A stretch of DNA of 64,000 nt from Strix aluco (GCF_031877795.1 NC_133939.1:4941698-5005697), one strand, 5' to 3'; shown: positions 23,637 to 36,984, numbered from the stretch's first letter. Program-made: numbers and translations. Notes: generated by a model from the sequence alone, not told the origin.

Positions 23637-24460
23637 ACCCCCCAGCCCCACCAGAGCCCTCTCGAGTGACCGCCCACACGCTCCCACACACCCCTACAGC
23701 CCCACTCACCCACCCCACACCGACAAAAGCACGCACACGCACACCACAAACGCAAACACCCCCACACACAATTCCCACCACCCAACAACAGCCCTCTCCT
23801 GCACCCTACAACGCCCTCACACCCCACCAGACACACACACACCCCCACGGGGCAGGGGGGAAACACCCCACGCACACACCACCCACCACAACACCCCCAC
23901 GCCAACACCTGCACACTCCCACACGCACACCTGAACCCTGCCTAAGCCAAAGACCCGTCCACCTCACCGCCACCACCTCCCAGCCCACCACACAGCTCCA
24001 ACCACCCACCATCGGGGCGGGGCGACGGGCCACCCCGACACGCACACACCCCCCAACAACACCTGCACTCACCCCCCCACACCTGGACCACTGCCCCACC
24101 AAAACGCCCTCTCCCGCAACCACCACCACATTCGCACCCTGCGCTACAGCCCCACCGCCTGACGGGGCGGGGGACCACCAAACTGCCACGAAAACAGCCC
24201 CACCCCCCCCAGCCACACCCACACGTACCCCCCCCACAGCTGCGCTGCCAAAAGGCCTCTTGCACAAGCCCCCCCGCGCTCCCCCCCACACTACCCCCTC
24301 ACCGACCCACGCACGGCGGCGCCCCGACACCCCGATTGCGCAGCCCGTGCCCCGCAAACACCTGCGCACCACCGCCAACACGGCCCCCGCAACTGCCCCT
24401 CCGCAAGAGCCCACCCAGCACCCCCGACAAACAAAATGGCGCCCCCCGGGCCCCGGCAAA

Positions 24461-24579
24461 AGCCTACAGCACCCGGTATTCCCAGGCGGTCTCCCATCCA
24501 AGTACTAACCGGGCCCGACCCTGCTTAGCTTCCGAGATCAGACGAGATCGGGCGTTCTCAGGGTGGTATGGCCGTAGGC
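24461..24579 (-). rRNA. 5S ribosomal RNA, copy 32
   Basis: Majority sequence. 5' flank alpha, 3' flank beta-type. Confidence 0.98.
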
Positions 24580-25006
24580 ACCCCCCAGCCCCACAACAGC
24601 CCTCTCGAGGCACCCCGACACAAACAGCCCAACCACCACCACACCCACACCTACCCCACACACACCTGCCCTGCCACAAGGCCTCTTGCACAAGCCCCCC
24701 CGCGCTCCCCCCCACACTACCCCCTCACCGACCCACGCACGGCGGCGCCCCGACACCCCGACGCAAAAACACCCACCACCACCACCCCCAGACACACACC
24801 CACACACACCCGCACCGCCAAAAGGCCTCTTGCAGAAGACCCCCAACGCTCCCAGTCACGCTCTGGCGCCGGGACACCCCAACACGCAGACCCTGCCCCG
24901 CAAACACCTGCGCACCACCGCCAACACGGCCCCCGCAACTGCCCCTCCGCAAGAGCCCACCCAGCACCCCCGACAAACAAAATGGCGCCCCCCGGGCCCC
25001 GGCAAA

Positions 25007-25125
25007 AGCCTACAGCACCCGGTATTCCCAGGCGGTCTCCCATCCAAGTACTAACCGGGCCCGACCCTGCTTAGCTTCCGAGATCAGACGAGATCGGGCG
25101 TTCTCAGGGTGGTATGGCCGTAGGC
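25007..25125 (-). rRNA. 5S ribosomal RNA, copy 33
   Basis: Majority sequence. 5' flank beta, whose spacer has a 6-bp acaaac insertion (interval 949); 3' flank beta-type. Confidence 0.98.
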
Positions 25126-25955
25126 ACCCCCCAGCCCCACCAGAGCCCTCTCGAGTGACCGCCCACACGCTCCCACACACCCCTACAGCCCCACTCACCC
25201 ACCCCACACCGACAAAAGCACGCACACGCACACCACAAACACAAACACAAACACCCCCACACACAACTCCCACCACCCAACAACAGCCCTCTCCTGCACC
25301 CTACAACGCCCTCACACCCCACCAGACACACACACACCCCCACGGGGCAGGGGGGAAACACCCCACGCACACACCACCCACCACAACACCCCCACGCCAA
25401 CACCTGCACACTCCCACACGCACACCTGAACCCTGCCTAAGCCAAAGACCCGTCCACCTCACCGCCACCACCTCCCAGCCCACCACACAGCTCCAACCAC
25501 CCACCATCGGGGCAGGGCGACGGGCCACCCCGACACGCACACACCCCCCAACAACACCTGCACTCACCCCCCCACACCTGGACCACTGCCCCACCAAAAC
25601 GCCCTCTCCCGCAACCACCACCACATTCGCACCCTGCGCTACAGCCCCACCGCCTGACGGGGCGGGGGACCACCAAACTGCCACGAAAACAGCCCCACCC
25701 CCCCCAGCCACACCCACACGTACCCCCCCCACAGCTGCGCTGCCAAAAGGCCTCTTGCACAAGCCCCCCCGCGCTCCCCCCCACACTACCCCCTCACCGA
25801 CCCACGCACGGCGGCGCCCCGACACCCCGATTGCGCAGCCCGTGCCCCGCAAACACCTGCGCACCACCGCCAACACGGCCCCCGCAACTGCCCCTCCGCA
25901 AGAGCCCACCCAGCACCCCCGACAAACAAAATGGCGCCCCCCGGGCCCCGGCAAA

Positions 25956-26074
25956 AGCCTACAGCACCCGGTATTCCCAGGCGGTCTCCCATCCAAGTAC
26001 TAACCGGGCCCGACCCTGCTTAGCTTCCGAGATCAGACGAGATCGGGCGTTCTCAGGGTGGTATGGCCGTAGGC
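25956..26074 (-). rRNA. 5S ribosomal RNA, copy 34
   Basis: Majority sequence. 5' flank alpha, 3' flank beta-type. Confidence 0.98.
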
Positions 26075-26501
26075 ACCCCCCAGCCCCACAACAGCCCTCT
26101 CGAGGCACCCCGACACAAACAGCCCAACCACCACCACACCCACACCTACCCCACACACACCTGCCCTGCCACAAGGCCTCTTGCACAAGCCCCCCCGCGC
26201 TCCCCCCCACACTACCCCCTCACCGACCCACGCACGGCGGCGCCCCGACACCCCGACGCAAAAACACCCACCACCACCACCCCCAGACACACACCCACAC
26301 ACACCCGCACCGCCAAAAGGCCTCTTGCAGAAGACCCCCAACGCTCCCAGTCACGCTCTGGCGCCGGGACACCCCAACACGCAGACCCTGCCCCGCAAAC
26401 ACCTGCGCACCACCGCCAACACGGCCCCCGCAACTGCCCCTCCGCAAGAGCCCACCCAGCACCCCCGACAAACAAAATGGCGCCCCCCGGGCCCCGGCAA
26501 A

Positions 26502-26620
26502 AGCCTACAGCACCCGGTATTCCCAGGCGGTCTCCCATCCAAGTACTAACCGGGCCCGACCCTGCTTAGCTTCCGAGATCAGACGAGATCGGGCGTTCTC
26601 AGGGTGGTATGGCCGTAGGC
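26502..26620 (-). rRNA. 5S ribosomal RNA, copy 35
   Basis: Majority sequence. 5' flank beta; 3' flank beta-type from a 546-class hybrid spacer. Confidence 0.98.
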
Positions 26621-27444
26621 ACCCCCCAGCCCCACCAGAGCCCTCTCGAGTGACCGCCCACACGCTCCCACACACCCCTACAGCCCCACTCACCCACCCC
26701 ACACCGACAAAAGCACGCACACGCACACCACAAACGCAAACACCCCCACACACAATTCCCACCACCCAACAACAGCCCTCTCCTGCACCCTACAACGCCC
26801 TCACACCCCACCAGACACACACACACCCCCACGGGGCAGGGGGGAAACACCCCACGCACACACCACCCACCACAACACCCCCACGCCAACACCTGCACAC
26901 TCCCACACGCACACCTGAACCCTGCCTAAGCCAAAGACCCGTCCACCTCACCGCCACCACCTCCCAGCCCACCACACAGCTCCAACCACCCACCATCGGG
27001 GCGGGGCGACGGGCCACCCCGACACGCACACACCCCCCAACAACACCTGCACTCACCCCCCCACACCTGGACCACTGCCCCACCAAAACGCCCTCTCCCG
27101 CAACCACCACCACATTCGCACCCTGCGCTACAGCCCCACCGCCTGACGGGGCGGGGGACCACCAAACTGCCACGAAAACAGCCCCACCCCCCCCAGCCAC
27201 ACCCACACGTACCCCCCCCACAGCTGCGCTGCCAAAAGGCCTCTTGCACAAGCCCCCCCGCGCTCCCCCCCACACTACCCCCTCACCGACCCACGCACGG
27301 CGGCGCCCCGACACCCCGATTGCGCAGCCCGTGCCCCGCAAACACCTGCGCACCACCGCCAACACGGCCCCCGCAACTGCCCCTCCGCAAGAGCCCACCC
27401 AGCACCCCCGACAAACAAAATGGCGCCCCCCGGGCCCCGGCAAA

Positions 27445-27563
27445 AGCCTACAGCACCCGGTATTCCCAGGCGGTCTCCCATCCAAGTACTAACCGGGCCC
27501 GACCCTGCTTAGCTTCCGAGATCAGACGAGATCGGGCGTTCTCAGGGTGGTATGGCCGTAGGC
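27445..27563 (-). rRNA. 5S ribosomal RNA, copy 36
   Basis: Majority sequence. 5' flank alpha with the gcaaaaagaccc spacer variant; 3' flank beta-type. Confidence 0.98.
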
Positions 27564-27990
27564 ACCCCCCAGCCCCACAACAGCCCTCTCGAGGCACCCC
27601 GACACAAACAGCCCAACCACCACCACACCCACACCTACCCCACACACACCTGCCCTGCCACAAGGCCTCTTGCACAAGCCCCCCCGCGCTCCCCCCCACA
27701 CTACCCCCTCACCGACCCACGCACGGCGGCGCCCCGACACCCCGACGCAAAAAGACCCACCACCACCACCCCCAGACACACACCCACACACACCCGCACC
27801 GCCAAAAGGCCTCTTGCAGAAGACCCCCAACGCTCCCAGTCACGCTCTGGCGCCGGGACACCCCAACACGCAGACCCTGCCCCGCAAACACCTGCGCACC
27901 ACCGCCAACACGGCCCCCGCAACTGCCCCTCCGCAAGAGCCCACCCAGCACCCCCGACAAACAAAATGGCGCCCCCCGGGCCCCGGCAAA

Positions 27991-28109
27991 AGCCTACAGC
28001 ACCCGGTATTCCCAGGCGGTCTCCCATCCAAGTACTAACCGGGCCCGACCCTGCTTAGCTTCCGAGATCAGACGAGATCGGGCATTCTCAGGGTGGTATG
28101 GCCGTAGGC
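27991..28109 (-). rRNA. 5S ribosomal RNA, copy 37 (C26U)
   Basis: C26 to U. 5' flank beta; 3' flank beta-type from a 546-class hybrid spacer. The linked spacer variant to its left matches that of copy 29. Confidence 0.97.
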
Positions 28110-28933
28110 ACCCCCCAGCCCCACCAGAGCCCTCTCGAGTGACCGCCCACACGCTCCCACACACCCCTACAGCCCCACTCACCCACCCCACACCGACAAA
28201 AGCACGCACACGCACACCACAAACGCAAACACCCCCACACACAACTCCCACCACCCAACAACAGCCCTCTCCTGCACCCTACAACGCCCTCACACCCCAC
28301 CAGACACACACACACCCCCACGGGGCAGGGGGGAAACACCCCACGCACACACCACCCACCACAACACCCCCACGCCAACACCTGCACACTCCCACACGCA
28401 CACCTGAACCCTGCCTAAGCCAAAGACCCGTCCACCTCACCGCCACCACCTCCCAGCCCACCACACAGCTCCAACCACCCACCATCGGGGCGGGGCGACG
28501 GGCCACCCCGACACGCACACACCCCCCAACAACACCTGCACTCACCCCCCCACACCTGGACCACTGCCCCACCAAAACGCCCTCTCCCGCAACCACCACC
28601 ACATTCGCACCCTGCGCTACAGCCCCACCGCCTGACGGGGCGGGGGACCACCAAACTGCCACGAAAACAGCCCCACCCCCCCCAGCCACACCCACACGTA
28701 CCCCCCCCACAGCTGCGCTGCCAAAAGGCCTCTTGCACAAGCCCCCCCGCGCTCCCCCCCACACTACCCCCTCACCGACCCACGCACGGCGGCGCCCCGA
28801 CACCCCGATTGCGCAGCCCGTGCCCCGCAAACACCTGCGCACCACCGCCAACACGGCCCCCGCAACTGCCCCTCCGCAAGAGCCCACCCAGCACCCCCGA
28901 CAAACAAAATGGCGCCCCCCGGGCCCCGGCAAA

Positions 28934-29052
28934 AGCCTACAGCACCCGGTATTCCCAGGCGGTCTCCCATCCAAGTACTAACCGGGCCCGACCCTGCTTA
29001 GCTTCCGAGATCAGACGAGATCGGGCGTTCTCAGGGTGGTATGGCCGTAGGC
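28934..29052 (-). rRNA. 5S ribosomal RNA, copy 38
   Basis: Majority sequence. 5' flank alpha, 3' flank beta-type. Last gene of the 1,489-bp-period block. Confidence 0.98.
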
Positions 29053-29489
29053 ACCCCCCAGCCCCACAACAGCCCTCTCGAGGCACCCCGACACAAACAG
29101 CCCAACCACCACCACACCCACACCTACCCCACACACACCTGCCCTGCCACAAGGCCTCTTGCACAAGCCCCCCCGCGCTCCCCCCCACACTACCCCCTCA
29201 CCGACCCACGCACGGCGGCGCCCCGACACCCCGACGCAAAAACACCCACCACCACCACCCCAGACACACACCCACACACACCCGCACCGCCAAAAGGCCT
29301 CTTGCAGAAGACCCCCAACGCTCCCAGTCACGCTCTGGCGCCGGGACACCCCAACACGCAGACCCTGCCCCACAAAAGACTGCGCACCACCGCCAACACG
29401 GCCCCCGCAACTGCCCCTCCGCAAGAGCCCAACCAACACCCCCGACAAACAAAAGGTGCCGCCCCGGGACCCCCCCAGGCCCCGGCAAA

Positions 29490-29608
29490 AGCCTACAGCA
29501 CCCGGTATTCCCAGGCGGTCTCCCATCCAAGTACTAACCGGGCCCGACCCTGCTTAGCTTCCGAGATCAGACGAGATCGGGCATTCTCAGGGTGGTATGG
29601 CCGTAGGC
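29490..29608 (-). rRNA. 5S ribosomal RNA, copy 39 (C26U)
   Basis: C26 to U. 5' flank beta; 3' flank alpha-type. The alpha spacer to its left has lost one C near 29260 (interval 556). Confidence 0.97.
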
Positions 29609-30432
29609 ACCCCCCAGCCCCACCAGAGCCCTCTCGAGTGACCGCCCACACGCTCCCACACACCCCTACAGCCCCACTCACCCACCCCACACCGACAAAA
29701 GCACGCACACGCACACCACAAACGCAAACACCCCCACACACAACTCCCACCACCCAACAACAGCCCTCTCCTGCACCCTACAACGCCCTCACACCCCACC
29801 AGACACACACACACCCCCACGGGGCAGGGGGGAAACACCCCACGCACACACCACCCACCACAACACCCCCACGCCAACACCTGCACACTCCCACACGCAC
29901 ACCTGAACCCTGCCTAAGCCAAAGACCCGTCCACCTCACCGCCACCACCTCCCAGCCCACCACACAGCTCCAACCACCCACCATCGGGGCGGGGCGACGG
30001 GCCACCCCGACACGCACACACCCCCCAACAACACCTGCACTCACCCCCCCACACCTGGACCACTGCCCCACCAAAACGCCCTCTCCCGCAACCACCACCA
30101 CATTCGCACCCTGCGCTACAGCACCACCGCCTGACGGGGCGGGGGACCACCAAACTGCCACGAAAACAGCCCCACCCCCCCCAGCCACACCCACACGTAC
30201 CCCCCCCACAGCTGCGCTGCCAAAAGGCCTCTTGCACAAGCCCCCCCGCGCTCCCCCCCACACTACCCCCTCACCGACCCACGCACGGCGGCGCCGGGAC
30301 ACCCCGATTGCGCAGCCCGTGCCCCGCAAACACCTGCGCACCACCGCCAACACGGCCCCCGCAACTGCCCCTCCGCAAGAGCCCACCCAGCACCCCCGAC
30401 AAACAAAATGGCGCCCCCCGGGCCCCGGCAAA

Positions 30433-30551
30433 AGCCTACAGCACCCGGTATTCCCAGGCGGTCTCCCATCCAAGTACTAACCGGGCCCGACCCTGCTTAG
30501 CTTCCGAGATCAGACGAGATCGGGCGTTCTCAGGGTGGTATGGCCGTAGGC
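30433..30551 (-). rRNA. 5S ribosomal RNA, copy 40
   Basis: Majority sequence. 5' flank alpha, 3' flank beta-type. Confidence 0.98.
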
Positions 30552-30989
30552 ACCCCCCAGCCCCACAACAGCCCTCTCGAGGCACCCCGACACAAACAGC
30601 CCAACCACCACCACACCCACACCTACCCCACACACACCTGCCCTGCCACAAGGCCTCTTGCACAAGCCCCCCCGCGCTCCCCCCCACACTACCCCCTCAC
30701 CGACCCACGCACGGCGGCGCCCCGACACCCCGACGCAAAAACACCCACCACCACCACCCCCAGACACACACCCACACACACCCGCACCGCCAAAAGGCCT
30801 CTTGCAGAAGACCCCCAACGCTCCCAGTCACGCTCTGGCGCCGGGACACCCCAACACGCAGACCCTGCCCCACAAAAGACTGCGCACCACCGCCAACACG
30901 GCCCCCGCAACTGCCCCTCCGCAAGAGCCCAACCAACACCCCCGACAAACAAAAGGTGCCGCCCCGGGACCCCCCCAGGCCCCGGCAAA

Positions 30990-31108
30990 AGCCTACAGCA
31001 CCCGGTATTCCCAGGCGGTCTCCCATCCAAGTACTAACCGGGCCCGACCCTGCTTAGCTTCCGAGATCAGACGAGATCGGGCGTTCTCAGGGTGGTATGG
31101 CCGTAGGC
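30990..31108 (-). rRNA. 5S ribosomal RNA, copy 41
   Basis: Majority sequence. 5' flank beta, 3' flank alpha-type. Confidence 0.98.
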
Positions 31109-31932
31109 ACCCCCCAGCCCCACCAGAGCCCTCTCGAGTGACCGCCCACACGCTCCCACACACCCCTACAGCCCCACTCACCCACCCCACACCGACAAAA
31201 GCACGCACACGCACACCACAAACGCAAACACCCCCACACACAACTCCCACCACCCAACAACAGCCCTCTCCTGCACCCTACAACGCCCTCACACCCCACC
31301 AGACACACACACACCCCCACGGGGCAGGGGGGAAACACCCCACGCACACACCACCCACCACAACACCCCCACGCCAACACCTGCACACTCCCACACGCAC
31401 ACCTGAACCCTGCCTAAGCCAAAGACCCGTCCACCTCACCGCCACCACCTCCCAGCCCACCACACAGCTCCAACCACCCACCATCGGGGCGGGGCGACGG
31501 GCCACCCCGACACGCACACACCCCCCAACAACACCTGCACTCACCCCCCCACACCTGGACCACTGCCCCACCAAAACGCCCTCTCCCGCAACCACCACCA
31601 CATTCGCACCCTGCGCTACAGCACCACCGCCTGACGGGGCGGGGGACCACCAAACTGCCACGAAAACAGCCCCACCCCCCCCAGCCACACCCACACGTAC
31701 CCCCCCCACAGCTGCGCTGCCAAAAGGCCTCTTGCACAAGCCCCCCCGCGCTCCCCCCCACACTACCCCCTCACCGACCCACGCACGGCGGCGCCGGGAC
31801 ACCCCGATTGCGCAGCCCGTGCCCCGCAAACACCTGCGCACCACCGCCAACACGGCCCCCGCAACTGCCCCTCCGCAAGAGCCCACCCAGCACCCCCGAC
31901 AAACAAAATGGCGCCCCCCGGGCCCCGGCAAA

Positions 31933-32040
31933 AGCCTACAGCACCCGGTATTCCCAGGCGGTCTCCCATCCAGGCCCGACCCTGCTTAGCTTCCGAGATC
32001 AGACGAGATCGGGCGTTCTCAGGGTGGTATGGCCGTAGGC
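31933..32040 (-). pseudogene. 5S rRNA copy 42 with an 11-nt internal deletion
   Basis: Ends, terminator and flanks are intact (5' alpha, 3' beta-type), but RNA positions 69-79 are missing: GTCGGGCC runs straight into TGGATGGGAGA. The loss takes most of the intermediate element and the box A to box C spacer, so box C moves 11 nt, one helical turn, closer to box A. It would also delete part of the central domain of the RNA. A functional product is unlikely; transcription cannot be judged from sequence. The interval here is 932 instead of 943, fully explained by the deletion. Confidence 0.9.
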
Positions 32041-32478
32041 ACCCCCCAGCCCCACAACAGCCCTCTCGAGGCACCCCGACACAAACAGCCCAACCACCAC
32101 CACACCCACACCTACCCCACACACACCTGCCCTGCCACAAGGCCTCTTGCACAAGCCCCCCCGCGCTCCCCCCCACACTACCCCCTCACCGACCCACGCA
32201 CGGCGGCGCCCCGACACCCCGACGCAAAAACACCCACCACCACCACCCCCAGACACACACCCACACACACCCGCACCGCCAAAAGGCCTCTTGCAGAAGA
32301 CCCCCAACGCTCCCAGTCACGCTCTGGCGCCGGGACACCCCAACACGCAGACCCTGCCCCACAAAAGACTGCGCACCACCGCCAACACGGCCCCCGCAAC
32401 TGCCCCTCCGCAAGAGCCCAACCAACACCCCCGACAAACAAAAGGTGCCGCCCCGGGACCCCCCCAGGCCCCGGCAAA

Positions 32479-32597
32479 AGCCTACAGCACCCGGTATTCC
32501 CAGGCGGTCTCCCATCCAAGTACTAACCGGGCCCGACCCTGCTTAGCTTCCGAGATCAGACGAGATCGGGCGTTCTCAGGGTGGTATGGCCGTAGGC
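32479..32597 (-). rRNA. 5S ribosomal RNA, copy 43
   Basis: Majority sequence. 5' flank beta, whose spacer has the 6-bp acaaac insertion; 3' flank alpha-type. Confidence 0.98.
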
Positions 32598-33427
32598 ACC
32601 CCCCAGCCCCACCAGAGCCCTCTCGAGTGACCGCCCACACGCTCCCACACACCCCTACAGCCCCACTCACCCACCCCACACGGACAAAAGCACGCACACG
32701 CACACCACAAACACAAACACAAACACCCCCACACACAACTCCCACCACCCAACAACAGCCCTCTCCTGCACCCTACAACGCCCTCACACCCCACCAGACA
32801 CACACACACCCCCACGGGGCAGGGGGGAAACACCCCACGCACACACCACCCACCACAACACCCCCACGCCAACACCTGCACACTCCCACACGCACACCTG
32901 AACCCTGCCTAAGCCAAAGACCCGTCCACCTCACCGCCACCACCTCCCAGCCCACCACACAGCTCCAACCACCCACCATCGGGGCGGGGCGACGGGCCAC
33001 CCCGACACGCACACACCCCCCAACAACACCTGCACTCACCCCCCCACACCTGGACCACTGCCCCACCAAAACGCCCTCTCCCGCAACCACCACCACATTC
33101 GCACCCTGCGCTACAGCCCCACCGCCTGACGGGGCGGGGGACCACCAAACTGCCACGAAAACAGCCCCACCCCCCCCAGCCACACCCACACGTACCCCCC
33201 CCACAGCTGCGCTGCCAAAAGGCCTCTTGCACAAGCCCCCCCGCGCTCCCCCCCACACTACCCCCTCACCGACCCACGCACGGCGGCGCCGGGACACCCC
33301 GATTGCGCAGCCCGTGCCCCGCAAACACCTGCGCACCACCGCCAACACGGCCCCCGCAACTGCCCCTCCGCAAGAGCCCACCCAGCACCCCCGACAAACA
33401 AAATGGCGCCCCCCGGGCCCCGGCAAA

Positions 33428-33546
33428 AGCCTACAGCACCCGGTATTCCCAGGCGGTCTCCCATCCAAGTACTAACCGGGCCCGACCCTGCTTAGCTTCC
33501 GAGATCAGACGAGATCGGGCGTTCTCAGGGTGGTATGGCCGTAGGC
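33428..33546 (-). rRNA. 5S ribosomal RNA, copy 44
   Basis: Majority sequence. 5' flank alpha with the gcaaaaagaccc variant; 3' flank beta-type. Confidence 0.98.
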
Positions 33547-33984
33547 ACCCCCCAGCCCCACAACAGCCCTCTCGAGGCACCCCGACACAAACAGCCCAAC
33601 CACCACCACACCCACACCTACCCCACACACACCTGCCCTGCCACAAGGCCTCTTGCACAAGCCCCCCCGCGCTCCCCCCCACACTACCCCCTCACCGACC
33701 CACGCACGGCGGCGCCCCGACACCCCGACGCAAAAAGACCCACCACCACCACCCCCAGACACACACCCACACACACCCGCACCGCCAAAAGGCCTCTTGC
33801 AGAAGACCCCCAACGCTCCCAGTCACGCTCTGGCGCCGGGACACCCCAACACGCAGACCCTGCCCCACAAAAGACTGCGCACCACCGCCAACACGGCCCC
33901 CGCAACTGCCCCTCCGCAAGAGCCCAACCAACACCCCCGACAAACAAAAGGTGCCGCCCCGGGACCCCCCCAGGCCCCGGCAAA

Positions 33985-34103
33985 AGCCTACAGCACCCGG
34001 TATTCCCAGGCGGTCTCCCATCCAAGTACTAACCGGGCCCGACCCTGCTTAGCTTCCGAGATCAGACGAGATCGGGCGTTCTCAGGGTGGTATGGCCGTA
34101 GGC
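33985..34103 (-). rRNA. 5S ribosomal RNA, copy 45
   Basis: Majority sequence. 5' flank beta, 3' flank alpha-type. Unlike copies 29 and 37, it lacks C26U beside the gcaaaaagaccc spacer. Confidence 0.98.
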
Positions 34104-34927
34104 ACCCCCCAGCCCCACCAGAGCCCTCTCGAGTGACCGCCCACACGCTCCCACACACCCCTACAGCCCCACTCACCCACCCCACACCGACAAAAGCACG
34201 CACACGCACACCACAAACGCAAACACCCCCACACACAACTCCCACCACCCAACAACAGCCCTCTCCTGCACCCTACAACGCCCTCACACCCCACCAGACA
34301 CACACACACCCCCACGGGGCAGGGGGGAAACACCCCACGCACACACCACCCACCACAACACCCCCACGCCAACACCTGCACACTCCCACACGCACACCTG
34401 AACCCTGCCTAAGCCAAAGACCCGTCCACCTCACCGCCACCACCTCCCAGCCCACCACACAGCTCCAACCACCCACCATCGGGGCGGGGCGACGGGCCAC
34501 CCCGACACGCACACACCCCCCAACAACACCTGCACTCACCCCCCCACACCTGGACCACTGCCCCACCAAAACGCCCTCTCCCGCAACCACCACCACATTC
34601 GCACCCTGCGCTACAGCCCCACCGCCTGACGGGGCGGGGGACCACCAAACTGCCACGAAAACAGCCCCACCCCCCCCAGCCACACCCACACGTACCCCCC
34701 CCACAGCTGCGCTGCCAAAAGGCCTCTTGCACAAGCCCCCCCGCGCTCCCCCCCACACTACCCCCTCACCGACCCACGCACGGCGGCGCCGGGACACCCC
34801 GATTGCGCAGCCCGTGCCCCGCAAACACCTGCGCACCACCGCCAACACGGCCCCCGCAACTGCCCCTCCGCAAGAGCCCACCCAGCACCCCCGACAAACA
34901 AAATGGCGCCCCCCGGGCCCCGGCAAA

Positions 34928-35046
34928 AGCCTACAGCACCCGGTATTCCCAGGCGGTCTCCCATCCAAGTACTAACCGGGCCCGACCCTGCTTAGCTTCC
35001 GAGATCAGACGAGATCGGGCGTTCTCAGGGTGGTATGGCCGTAGGC
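34928..35046 (-). rRNA. 5S ribosomal RNA, copy 46
   Basis: Majority sequence. 5' flank alpha, 3' flank beta-type. Confidence 0.98.
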
Positions 35047-35484
35047 ACCCCCCAGCCCCACAACAGCCCTCTCGAGGCACCCCGACACAAACAGCCCAAC
35101 CACCACCACACCCACACCTACCCCACACACACCTGCCCTGCCACAAGGCCTCTTGCACAAGCCCCCCCGCGCTCCCCCCCACACTACCCCCTCACCGACC
35201 CACGCACGGCGGCGCCCCGACACCCCGACGCAAAAACACCCACCACCACCACCCCCAGACACACACCCACACACACCCGCACCGCCAAAAGGCCTCTTGC
35301 AGAAGACCCCCAACGCTCCCAGTCACGCTCTGGCGCCGGGACACCCCAACACGCAGACCCTGCCCCACAAAAGACTGCGCACCACCGCCAACACGGCCCC
35401 CGCAACTGCCCCTCCGCAAGAGCCCAACCAACACCCCCGACAAACAAAAGGTGCCGCCCCGGGACCCCCCCAGGCCCCGGCAAA

Positions 35485-35603
35485 AGCCTACAGCACCCGG
35501 TATTCCCAGGCGGTCTCCCATCCAAGTACTAACCGGGCCCGACCCTGCTTAGCTTCCGAGATCAGACGAGATCGGGCGTTCTCAGGGTGGTATGGCCGTA
35601 GGC
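35485..35603 (-). rRNA. 5S ribosomal RNA, copy 47
   Basis: Majority sequence. 5' flank beta, 3' flank alpha-type. Confidence 0.98.
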
Positions 35604-36427
35604 ACCCCCCAGCCCCACCAGAGCCCTCTCGAGTGACCGCCCACACGCTCCCACACACCCCTACAGCCCCACTCACCCACCCCACACCGACAAAAGCACG
35701 CACACGCACACCACAAACGCAAACACCCCCACACACAACTCCCACCACCCAACAACAGCCCTCTCCTGCACCCTACAACGCCCTCACACCCCACCAGACA
35801 CACACACACCCCCACGGGGCAGGGGGGAAACACCCCACGCACACACCACCCACCACAACACCCCCACGCCAACACCTGCACACTCCCACACGCACACCTG
35901 AACCCTGCCTAAGCCAAAGACCCGTCCACCTCACCGCCACCACCTCCCAGCCCACCACACAGCTCCAACCACCCACCATCGGGGCGGGGCGACGGGCCAC
36001 CCCGACACGCACACACCCCCCAACAACACCTGCACTCACCCCCCCACACCTGGACCACTGCCCCACCAAAACGCCCTCTCCCGCAACCACCACCACATTC
36101 GCACCCTGCGCTACAGCCCCACCGCCTGACGGGGCGGGGGACCACCAAACTGCCACGAAAACAGCCCCACCCCCCCCAGCCACACCCACACGTACCCCCC
36201 CCACAGCTGCGCTGCCAAAAGGCCTCTTGCACAAGCCCCCCCGCGCTCCCCCCCACACTACCCCCTCACCGACCCACGCACGGCGGCGCCGGGACACCCC
36301 GATTGCGCAGCCCGTGCCCCGCAAACACCTGCGCACCACCGCCAACACGGCCCCCGCAACTGCCCCTCCGCAAGAGCCCACCCAGCACCCCCGACAAACA
36401 AAATGGCGCCCCCCGGGCCCCGGCAAA

Positions 36428-36546
36428 AGCCTACAGCACCCGGTATTCCCAGGCGGTCTCCCATCCAAGTACTAACCGGGCCCGACCCTGCTTAGCTTCC
36501 GAGATCAGACGAGATCGGGCGTTCTCAGGGTGGTATGGCCGTAGGC
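36428..36546 (-). rRNA. 5S ribosomal RNA, copy 48
   Basis: Majority sequence. 5' flank alpha, 3' flank beta-type. Confidence 0.98.
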
Positions 36547-36984
36547 ACCCCCCAGCCCCACAACAGCCCTCTCGAGGCACCCCGACACAAACAGCCCAAC
36601 CACCACCACACCCACACCTACCCCACACACACCTGCCCTGCCACAAGGCCTCTTGCACAAGCCCCCCCGCGCTCCCCCCCACACTACCCCCTCACCGACC
36701 CACGCACGGCGGCGCCCCGACACCCCGACGCAAAAACACCCACCACCACCACCCCCAGACACACACCCACACACACCCGCACCGCCAAAAGGCCTCTTGC
36801 AGAAGACCCCCAACGCTCCCAGTCACGCTCTGGCGCCGGGACACCCCAACACGCAGACCCTGCCCCACAAAAGACTGCGCACCACCGCCAACACGGCCCC
36901 CGCAACTGCCCCTCCGCAAGAGCCCAACCAACACCCCCGACAAACAAAAGGTGCCGCCCCGGGACCCCCCCAGGCCCCGGCAAA

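Larger units (their letters stand above)
22972..29052 (-). repeat. Local block with a 1,489-bp dimer period
   Basis: From copy 30 to copy 38 every alpha interval is the 546 hybrid class and alternates with 943 (once 949). The local dimer period is therefore 1,489 bp rather than 1,500. The beta spacers ending at copies 32, 34, 36 and 38 also share the cggcgccccgacaccccgatt variant, which otherwise occurs only before copies 22 and 28. Confidence 0.85.
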
